This document shows, in pieces, positions 9,673 through 15,090 of a stretch of 26,829 bases of DNA. The DNA comes from an uncultured Parabacteroides sp. (GTDB lineage: Bacteria; Bacteroidota; Bacteroidia; Bacteroidales; Tannerellaceae), in the NCBI GenBank assembly GCA_934725305.1, contig CAKVBA010000037.1, positions 1 to 26,829 on the forward strand, in the 5' to 3' direction. The notes beneath the pieces were generated by a model. It did no database searches and was not told where the DNA came from. It saw only the letters and a list, made by a program, of their open reading frames with translations. How positions within the stretch are numbered: the first letter of the stretch is position 1; every line of letters begins with the position of its first letter. The translations under genes and the position numbers were made by a program.

Positions 9673-10901
9673 CTTTTCTTTAATATACTATTCACAACGC
9701 GGATGGAAGAGACCAGCTTGTCGGTCGAAGTATAAACATCCACGTTCCACACATGTGAAGAACGTCCTTTGTGGATAATGGTTCCCACCGCGCGCACGGT
9801 GTCTCCCTCGTGAGCCGAAGACATGTGGTTACCGCTCACCTGCATGCCCACGGCCATCTCATCCGGTCTGACCAAGATCATCGATCCCAGTCCGGCCACG
9901 GTCTCGGCCAGAGCCAAAGTAGCTCCTCCATGTAGGATGCCAAAGGGTTGTCGGGTGCGTTCGTCAACGGGCATTGTCGCTTCGACGCGTGTCTCCGAGG
10001 CATAGGTATATTGAATACCTAAGTTGCCCATCAAGGCATGTTTGCCTTGCGCATTCAGCTTGTCGAGAGGCACTTCCGTGGGATGGATATCGGCCAAGAT
10101 CAGATTTTCTACGGCCAGACCCACGCCATCTTCTTCGTTGGTCAATGTCACCTTATCGACACAAGCCTTGACCGAGTCAACGGCATTGCCCATGGCTATA
10201 CCCATGCCAACCATCTGAAGCATCGACACGTCGCACACGCCGTCGCCGATAGCAATCACTTCATCCGGTTTGACGGATAGCATCGTCAGTAAGACGCCCA
10301 AGGTGTTACCTTTATTGATAAACTGAGGCGTTACCTCCAGGAAATAGTCTTCCGAGCGGAAAGCCTCCAACACACCGTCGAGCCTTCTGTTCCAATGTGT
10401 TTCCAAAGAGACAAGAGCCTGTTCGTTGTCGCTGGTCAAGACACATTTGCAAGGGGCGAAATCGATAGTCTCGTCAAAGCAATCGGTTTCAACAATCTGC
10501 AAATTATTGATGCGAGCCTCCTGAATGATATATTTATCATCTGCCCTGTTCGTAATAATCTGATCATTCAGATAGGTGAAGATGGCAAAGTCGTTTTGCT
10601 TCGCCTTCTTATAGAAATAGGGGATCCATTCAGGGGCAATACGCTTTTCAAATAGCAAATCTCCGGTCTCGGCATTGATAATCTGTCCACCGTTATAAGA
10701 CAAGATATAGCCACCGAATTTATTCATCTCTAATGCCTTGGCAATGGGCATGACGCCATGGGTGGGACGGCCCGAAGCCAATACAATGCGTACACCCATG
10801 TGTTGTGCCTTCAACAAAGCAGCCAATGTACGGGGAGGAATCTCTTTCTTATTCGTAAGCAAAGTTCCGTCAACATCTAAAACTAACAACTTGTATTTCA
10901 T
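9669..10901 (-). CDS. HAD (Cof-type) phosphatase fused to hotdog thioesterase, probable DHNA-CoA thioesterase
   Basis: The 410-residue protein has two domains. Residues 1 to about 265 are a Cof-type HAD hydrolase: nucleophile motif D9-V-D11 in LVLDVDGTLLT, SGRPTHG, and the late motif AIGDGVCDVSM, where Cys replaces the usual Asn of GDGxND. Residues about 283-408 are a PaaI/YdiI-type hotdog thioesterase: RQPFGILHGGATLALAET has H324 and E333 at the same 9-residue spacing as H54 and E63 of E. coli MenI (YdiI). DHNA-CoA hydrolysis is the step otherwise missing between MenB and the prenyltransferase, so the C-terminal domain very likely supplies MenI activity (inference from motif plus operon). 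The HAD substrate is unknown. It is the first gene of the operon, about 25 nt from a predicted transcription start. Confidence 0.9.
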   Translation of the reverse strand: MKYKLLVLDVDGTLLTNKKEIPPRTLAALLKAQHMGVRIVLASGRPTHGVMPIAKALEMNKFGGYILSYNGGQIINAETGDLLFEKRIAPEWIPYFYKKAKQNDFAIFTYLNDQIITNRADDKYIIQEARINNLQIVETDCFDETIDFAPCKCVLTSDNEQALVSLETHWNRRLDGVLEAFRSEDYFLEVTPQFINKGNTLGVLLTMLSVKPDEVIAIGDGVCDVSMLQMVGMGIAMGNAVDSVKACVDKVTLTNEEDGVGLAVENLILADIHPTEVPLDKLNAQGKHALMGNLGIQYTYASETRVEATMPVDERTRQPFGILHGGATLALAETVAGLGSMILVRPDEMAVGMQVSGNHMSSAHEGDTVRAVGTIIHKGRSSHVWNVDVYTSTDKLVSSIRVVNSILKKR

Positions 10902-10933
10902 GGTGTCTTGTTTTTTGAGATTTATAATAGATA

Positions 10934-10967
10934 CAAATATAGTGAATTTCGGGCAAAGCTACCCAAA
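10934..10967 (-). promoter_or_regulatory. Promoter of the men operon
   Basis: On the minus strand a TTTG (10967-10964) and a perfect TAnnTTTG box, TATATTTG (10941-10934), are 22 bp apart, slightly wider than the 19-21 bp usual for Bacteroidota. The start codon at 10901 would give a leader of only about 25 nt. No operator is obvious. Confidence 0.6.
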
Positions 10968-11070
10968 CCGGGCTATATTATATTTCAGATTGTCGCGCCC
11001 ATTTAGCTAAAGAATGTAGGGAAGAGGGGAAAAGGATTGGATTAGTTGTTGGGGTTAAAAAGTTATGCTT

Positions 11071-11355
11071 CACTCATGTCAACGCATGCGTTTGTAGGCA
11101 TCGTCAATCGCCTTCTCGATGCGCTTCCGCTCTTTGTTGGAGAGCTTTTTTGGAGCGTTGGGCGGATTCCGTTTGTCGTAACTGCGGTCTTCCATGTATT
11201 GGATGGCTACCCGATAGACCTCCATCAGCGTGCCCACGAAAATAGCAACCAAGAATCCGCATGCAAGAATCTTTAATAAAACTCTGACGAAACACTCAAG
11301 CATAATGTATAATAATTAATCATACAAATATATATGAATAATCTGAAATATACAA
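11071..11355 (-). repeat. Tandem duplication unit 1: constant ends, variable core
   Basis: Two blocks match the unit at 11396-11673. Bases 11071-11147 match 11396-11472 at 76 of 77 positions and encode the C-terminal tail plus a few bases past the stop. Bases 11305-11355 match 11623-11673 at 51 of 51 positions and hold the promoter and leader. The stretch between them, the N-terminal half of each gene, shows no clear similarity. Confidence 0.9.
11079..11303 (-). CDS. Small single-helix membrane protein with conserved charged tail (copy 1)
   Basis: I do not recognise this 74-residue protein. It has one predicted membrane helix at about residues 5-27 (VRVLLKILACGFLVAIFVGTL), a short linker and a basic C-terminal tail, KKLSNKERKRIEKAIDDAYKRMR, predicted as an amphipathic helix. 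The tail from KLSN onward is identical to that of the neighbouring gene at 11404-11619, although the N-terminal halves differ. It has its own good promoter at 11325-11356, identical in its core to the neighbour's. Real translation is supported by the tail being kept in frame in both copies. Function is unknown. Confidence 0.72.
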   Translation of the reverse strand: MLECFVRVLLKILACGFLVAIFVGTLMEVYRVAIQYMEDRSYDKRNPPNAPKKLSNKERKRIEKAIDDAYKRMR

Positions 11356-11356
11356 A
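11325..11356 (-). promoter_or_regulatory. Promoter of small membrane protein copy 1
   Basis: On the minus strand TTTG (11356-11353) and TATATTTG (11332-11325) are 20 bp apart, a textbook Bacteroidota promoter. The start codon at 11303 leaves a leader of about 15 nt. Confidence 0.7.
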
Positions 11357-11395
11357 GAGCTGAAGACTATTTATCACCCAGCTTGTTACCTTAAT

Positions 11396-11673
11396 CACTC
11401 ATGTCAGCGCATGCGTTTGTAGGCATCGTCAATCGCCTTCTCGATGCGCTTCCGCTCTTTGTTGGAGAGCTTGCGGGGAGGCTTTTTTTCTTCCTCTTTT
11501 TCTTCGCATTTGTATATTGAGTTTAAATTCGCCACATATACAATGGTTAAGATGAGCAAGATCACCGAAAGGGGGTCTTCTTTAGTAATTGTCCACAAGT
11601 GATAAAGTTCAGTCATCATAACATGTATAATAATTAATCATACAAATATATATGAATAATCTGAAATATACAA
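11396..11673 (-). repeat. Tandem duplication unit 2: constant ends, variable core
   Basis: This is the partner of 11071-11355. It carries the same 77-bp tail block (11396-11472, one mismatch) and the same 51-bp promoter block (11623-11673, no mismatch), enclosing an unrelated core. The two units are directly repeated about 320 bp apart. Confidence 0.9.
11404..11619 (-). CDS. Small single-helix membrane protein with conserved charged tail (copy 2)
   Basis: This 71-residue protein is also unrecognised. A membrane helix spans about residues 17-36 (LSVILLILTIVYVANLNSIY), followed by an acidic-basic linker rich in Glu and Lys and the tail KLSNKERKRIEKAIDDAYKRMR, shared with copy 1. A second ATG directly precedes this one, so the start may be one codon earlier. 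Its promoter at 11643-11674 matches copy 1 except for the first base of the upstream TTTG, which is A. The fixed tail on different membrane anchors suggests the tail carries the common function, perhaps binding a partner; this is inference. Confidence 0.7.
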   Translation of the reverse strand: MMTELYHLWTITKEDPLSVILLILTIVYVANLNSIYKCEEKEEEKKPPRKLSNKERKRIEKAIDDAYKRMR

Positions 11674-11674
11674 T
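11643..11674 (-). promoter_or_regulatory. Promoter of small membrane protein copy 2
   Basis: On the minus strand ATTG (11674-11671) lies 20 bp upstream of TATATTTG (11650-11643). Only the first base of the upstream element differs from copy 1, which may make it weaker. Confidence 0.6.
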
Positions 11675-11752
11675 AGAATTGGACGCCAGAGAAGAGGATA
11701 ATCCTCTACATTTTAATGATCGAATTCTCTTTATCACTTTAGCAAAATATCG

Positions 11753-11782
11753 ATTGTCAATTTGGATTTTTATTTATCTTTG
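11753..11782 (+). promoter_or_regulatory. Promoter of the cysteine desulfidase gene
   Basis: ATTG (11753-11756) is 18 bp upstream of a perfect TAnnTTTG box, TATCTTTG (11775-11782). The ATG at 11813 is about 24 nt from the expected start of transcription. Confidence 0.55.
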
Positions 11783-11812
11783 TGTAAAATTTAAACTTGA
11801 AAACTAATTACC

Positions 11813-13105
11813 ATGGATCAAGCAACAAAATCTAAAATTATCGCACTGATACATCGGGAAGTTATCCCGGCCATTGGTTGTACCGAACCCATTGCCGTTG
11901 CGTTGGCTGCTGCCAAGGCCGCCGAAACATTGGGAGAAAAGCCAGAACAGATTGACGTCTATTTAAGTGCTAATATCCTTAAGAATGCCATGGGCGTGGG
12001 CATTCCGGGAACAGGAATGGTGGGACTTCCGATTGCCATCGCATTAGGTTCATTAATCGGTAAGTCGGCCTATGGATTAGAGGTATTGCGCGATTTGACA
12101 CCCGAGGCTTTGCAAGAGGGTAAGCAGATGGTTGATAGCAAATGTATCCATATTGCATTAAGAGGGCAGGTTGATAAGCTTTATATTGAGATTGTGAGCC
12201 GTGCCGGTGATAATTGTGCCAAGGTTATAATCTGTCATGATCATACCCGTTTTGTTTACATAGAGAAAAATGGCGAGGTTGCGATGGACGAACGTGCCGC
12301 CCTTTCGGAAGCAGGCAATTGCAAGGACGAAGAGGATGTGAAGCTCTCTTTCTCAACCGTATGCGATTTTGCCCTTGACACTCCGCTGGATGAAATCCGT
12401 TTCATATTGGATACGGCTAAGTTGAATCAGAAGGCCGCCGAGACATCTGTACAAGGTCATTATGGCCACGCCGTCAGCAAGACCGTTACCGGCACGCTGG
12501 GCAAACGCTTCATGGGTGATTCAGCCTATACACACATGTTGGCCATGACGGCCGCTGCTTGTGACGCCCGCATGGATGGCGCCATGATTCCGGTGATGAG
12601 CAACTCGGGTAGTGGTAATCAGGGTATTGCGGCTACACTGCCCGTTCTCTCGTTTGCCAAAGATGTCAATAGCACAGAAGAGCAGCTAATCCGCGCCTTG
12701 ATGTTGAGCCACTTGATGGTAATCTATATCAAACAGAGCTTGGGCCGCCTCTCTGCTTTGTGCGGATGTGTGGTAGCTGCTACCGGAGCCAGCTGTGGCA
12801 TTACCTGGCTGATGGGCGGCAACCGTACACAGATTTCGTATGCCATCAAGAATATGATTGGTAATATTACCGGTATGATTTGTGATGGTGCCAAGCCCAG
12901 TTGCGCATTGAAGGTGTCGAGTGGTGTGTCAACCGCGATGCTTTCGGCCATGATGGCGATGGAAGACAAGGTGGTTACTTCGGTAGAGGGAATTATCGAT
13001 GACGATGTGGATAAATCAATCATCAACCTGACGACAATTGGCTCAAAGGGTATGGAATCGACCGACCATTTGGTGCTGGATATTATGACAGGTAAATCTT
13101 GCTAA
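11813..13105 (+). CDS. UPF0597 / CyuA-type L-cysteine desulfidase (serine dehydratase-like alpha fold)
   Basis: The 430-residue protein matches the UPF0597 family (E. coli YhaM/CyuA), whose studied members are Fe-S enzymes degrading L-cysteine to pyruvate, sulfide and ammonia. Family signatures seen are REVIPAIGCTEPIAVALAAA near the N-terminus, GIPGTGMVGLPIAIALG, SNSGSGNQGIAATLPV and GMICDGAKPSCALKVSSG. Candidate cluster or catalytic cysteines are C23, C328, C357 and C364. It is a cytoplasmic single-gene unit with its own promoter and a strong hairpin 130 nt downstream. L-serine dehydratase activity is the main alternative, since the folds are related. Confidence 0.85.
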   Translation: MDQATKSKIIALIHREVIPAIGCTEPIAVALAAAKAAETLGEKPEQIDVYLSANILKNAMGVGIPGTGMVGLPIAIALGSLIGKSAYGLEVLRDLTPEALQEGKQMVDSKCIHIALRGQVDKLYIEIVSRAGDNCAKVIICHDHTRFVYIEKNGEVAMDERAALSEAGNCKDEEDVKLSFSTVCDFALDTPLDEIRFILDTAKLNQKAAETSVQGHYGHAVSKTVTGTLGKRFMGDSAYTHMLAMTAAACDARMDGAMIPVMSNSGSGNQGIAATLPVLSFAKDVNSTEEQLIRALMLSHLMVIYIKQSLGRLSALCGCVVAATGASCGITWLMGGNRTQISYAIKNMIGNITGMICDGAKPSCALKVSSGVSTAMLSAMMAMEDKVVTSVEGIIDDDVDKSIINLTTIGSKGMESTDHLVLDIMTGKSC

Positions 13106-13234
13106 ACGTCTTTCTTCTCGTTTGCTGACGATGATGTTAGAAGCTATTCCTCTATAGAGAGATTGCACCTCCAGCCGGAGGCGAGTTCAAATCACCTCTA
13201 CATAATATTCACGACGATTACGTCAACATAGCAA

Positions 13235-13268
13235 CGGCGCCCGTGGCGAAAGCCATGGGCGCCGGCTT
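13235..13268 (+). terminator. GC-rich terminator hairpin after the desulfidase gene
   Basis: A 13-bp stem (13235-13247 with 13252-13264, one G-T pair) closed by a GAAA tetraloop is followed by GCTTTATATA. The T-run is short, but the stem is very stable and lies about 130 nt past the stop codon. Because the stem is nearly palindromic it may work in both directions. Confidence 0.6.
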
Positions 13269-13285
13269 TATATAGGATTAAAAAG

Positions 13286-13360
13286 TACAATAACCCAGCA
13301 GAGATTCAAGCGAGCAGTAACGTTGTCAAAAAGGGGTAATCTATTTGCGGAAATTGGGTG
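13286..13360. repeat. 75-bp intergenic element, copy A
   Basis: It aligns without gaps to 26682-26756: 55 of 75 bases match overall and 32 of 36 in the last part, which contains GTCAAAAAGG and CGGAAATTGGGTG. It leads straight into the 22-bp array. No open frame is conserved between the copies. Confidence 0.75.
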
Positions 13361-13532
13361 CCTACCCATTTTCGACGGAGTAGTTATTCCGTCCCAACGG
13401 AGTGCCTACCCATTTTCAAAAAAGTCCCTAGACTTTTTTGAAAAAGTCTATACCCTTTTTCCAAAAACTCTATAGACTCTTGAAAGATAGTCTATAGCCT
13501 CTTTTTTAAGGGTATTTGGGCTGAAACGAATT
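13357..13532. repeat. Tandem array of 22-bp period (7-8 units)
   Basis: Units begin at 13357, 13379, 13401, 13423, 13445, 13467, 13489 and, weakly, 13511, an exact 22-bp step. Units 3-7 share AGTCYMTAGMCT followed by a T-tract and then an A-tract; T at position 3, TA at 7-8 and C at 11 are invariant among them. Units 1 and 3 share GTGCCTACCCATTTTC exactly. The unit is partly self-complementary (for example TAGACTTTTTT with AAAAAGTCTA, 13429-13450). Nothing here looks coding. The whole non-coding stretch is 13106-13674. Confidence 0.8.
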
Positions 13533-13616
13533 CGTCCGTTAATTCCTGTGGCGTCGCCATTGTATCAGACGGAATTGTCTATCATTTCCGATAAACAACT
13601 ATGCTGTTTAAAATAC

Positions 13617-13661
13617 AATAACCTTTTCCCCCGGAGCAACGCCTTGGGGAAAAAGGTTATT
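13617..13661 (-). terminator. Terminator hairpin after the YhcH-family gene
   Basis: AATAACCTTTTCCCC (13617-13631) pairs with GGGGAAAAAGGTTATT (13646-13661), with one bulged A. It begins 14 nt past the stop of the minus-strand gene. The T-rich end on the minus strand is modest (TGTATTTT). Confidence 0.6.
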
Positions 13662-13674
13662 TCCAATCTTATGC

Positions 13675-14127
13675 TTATTCCTCTACGGGAATCTTTGCGA
13701 TTACCTTGCGGATATTGCCCTGACCGATGCCGGGAGCATGACCATCTTCGGGGAAGTAAACCACGAAATGACCCGGATAAACTTTGGTGAAGGCGGTAGG
13801 ACGATCAATATAAAAAGCAATATCCTGCTGCTCGTTGTAGGGGATAAAGATATCTTGCAACTCACAAGCGGACTTCCATCCGATTTTCTCTACGCCCAAT
13901 AGTGGCATCTGGATATCGATATATTTTTTATGTGTCTCTATAGCCGCTTGTCTTTTCTCTTTACCCTCGAGGCTACTCACATTCACAATGATAGAAGTTC
14001 CTTCGATAGGGTATTTTCCATCCTCAACTTTAGAGAAATCAGTCTCTTTAAGGAAGTCAAAAGCCTTCTTGAAAAGCGGATGAAGAGATTCTATCCGCTT
14101 TGAATTTTCTAATGCATCTAAAATCAT
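13675..14127 (-). CDS. YhcH/YjgK/YiaL (EbgC, DUF386) family protein
   Basis: The 150-residue protein shows the family's cupin-like motifs: ETHKKYIDIQMPLLGVEKIGW, where the His is a usual metal ligand, and FPEDGHAPGIGQG near the C-terminus. Studied relatives include the small subunit of the evolved beta-galactosidase Ebg and YhcH, linked to sialic-acid (N-glycolyl) use. The exact substrate cannot be told here, and no sugar-catabolic genes are adjacent. It is transcribed alone, divergent from the transaldolase gene. Length fits the family. Confidence 0.87.
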   Translation of the reverse strand: MILDALENSKRIESLHPLFKKAFDFLKETDFSKVEDGKYPIEGTSIIVNVSSLEGKEKRQAAIETHKKYIDIQMPLLGVEKIGWKSACELQDIFIPYNEQQDIAFYIDRPTAFTKVYPGHFVVYFPEDGHAPGIGQGNIRKVIAKIPVEE

Positions 14128-14176
14128 TTTATATTCTGATTGATATTGGTTATTCGATTATCTTTAATTTCGGGGG

Positions 14177-14198
14177 CAAATATCGGACATAGCTATGT
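14177..14198 (-). promoter_or_regulatory. Putative promoter box and palindromic operator of the YhcH-family gene
   Basis: On the minus strand GATATTTG (14184-14177) is one base off TAnnTTTG. Directly upstream lies the perfect 12-bp palindrome ACATAGCTATGT (14187-14198), where a regulator could block the spacer. No good upstream TTTG is seen, so the promoter call is tentative. Confidence 0.4.
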
Positions 14199-14259
14199 TA
14201 AATAAAAGTACCTAAATGAAATAAAACTATAAGTTTCACATAAGTCTTAACTTGAAAAA

Positions 14260-14289
14260 TTTGATTTTCTTGACTTTTTTGTAACTTTG
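14260..14289 (+). promoter_or_regulatory. Promoter of the transaldolase gene
   Basis: TTTG (14260-14263) and TAACTTTG (14282-14289) are 18 bp apart. The ATG at 14324 lies about 28 nt from the predicted transcription start. Confidence 0.6.
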
Positions 14290-14323
14290 TGGCATAAAGT
14301 TATCCTTAGTAAAACTAGATTGT

Positions 14324-14980
14324 ATGAAATTTTTTATCGACACAGCCAACTTGGATCAGATTCGGGAGGCAAATGAATTAGGAGTATTAGACGGTGTAAC
14401 TACTAACCCATCATTGATGGCTAAAGAGGGCATTCGTGGTGTGCAGAATCAGCACAAACACTATATCACGATTTGTGAAATGGTTGACGGTGATGTAAGT
14501 GCCGAAGTTATAGCTACAGACTATGAAGGAATGATTCGCGAAGGCGAAGAATTGGCCGCTCTTCATCCGAATATTGTGGTAAAAGTTCCCTGTATTGAAC
14601 CAGGTATCAAAGCTATCAAATATTTCACAGAGAAAGGTATCCGCACAAATTGCACATTGATCTTCTCTCCGGGTCAGGCACTATTGGCAGCTAAGGCAGG
14701 AGCAACGTATGTTTCTCCGTTCGTAGGCCGCTTGGACGACATCTCAAGTGATGGTATCGATTTGGTTAGCAAGATTGCTGCTATGAACGCTCAATATCTG
14801 TTCCAGACACAGGTGCTTGCTGCTTCTATCCGCACAACTCAGCACATCATCCAGTGTATTGATGCCGGTGCCGATGTAGTGACAGCTCCGTTGGCTGCTA
14901 TCAAGGGTCTGTTGAAACACCCGTTGACCGATAGCGGTTTGAAGAAGTTCTTGGAAGACTATAAGAAAATCAACGAATAA
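14324..14980 (+). CDS. Transaldolase, small TalC/FSA-type
   Basis: The 218-residue protein is a class I aldolase barrel of the TalC/FSA subfamily. MKFFIDTANLDQIREANELGVLDGVTTNPSLMAKEG is the family start and K87 in NIVVKVPC is the Schiff-base lysine. The motif YVSPFVGRLDD has Phe at position 133, where E. coli fructose-6-phosphate aldolase has Tyr131. Phe is the residue of true transaldolases, so transfer of dihydroxyacetone units in the pentose phosphate pathway is more likely than FSA activity. It stands alone with its own promoter and a good terminator. Confidence 0.93.
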   Translation: MKFFIDTANLDQIREANELGVLDGVTTNPSLMAKEGIRGVQNQHKHYITICEMVDGDVSAEVIATDYEGMIREGEELAALHPNIVVKVPCIEPGIKAIKYFTEKGIRTNCTLIFSPGQALLAAKAGATYVSPFVGRLDDISSDGIDLVSKIAAMNAQYLFQTQVLAASIRTTQHIIQCIDAGADVVTAPLAAIKGLLKHPLTDSGLKKFLEDYKKINE

Positions 14981-15008
14981 GGAACAATCGGTTCTTTTTC
15001 CATTTAAA

Positions 15009-15056
15009 GGGGTTGCATCATGATAAAAGTTTCGATGCAGCCCCATTACATTTTTT
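15009..15056 (+). terminator. Terminator after the transaldolase gene
   Basis: GGGGTTGCATC (15009-15019) pairs with GATGCAGCCCC (15034-15044), with one G-T pair, followed by ATTACA and a run of T. It starts 28 nt past the stop codon. Confidence 0.8.
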
Positions 15057-15090
15057 CCCTCTAATCATCGACTCATTTTAGCTAAAGTAT

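Noticed and set aside
13160..13200. tRNA-like stretch with GAGTTCAAATC
   Set aside because: It resembles a T-arm, but the stem has two mismatches and no acceptor or anticodon arm can be built; the segment is also too short.
13357..13532. CRISPR array
   Set aside because: The 22-bp units are contiguous with no unique spacers, and no cas genes are near.
13548..13790. 80-codon open frame overlapping the YhcH-family gene
   Set aside because: It runs through the terminator hairpin and into the antisense of a real gene.
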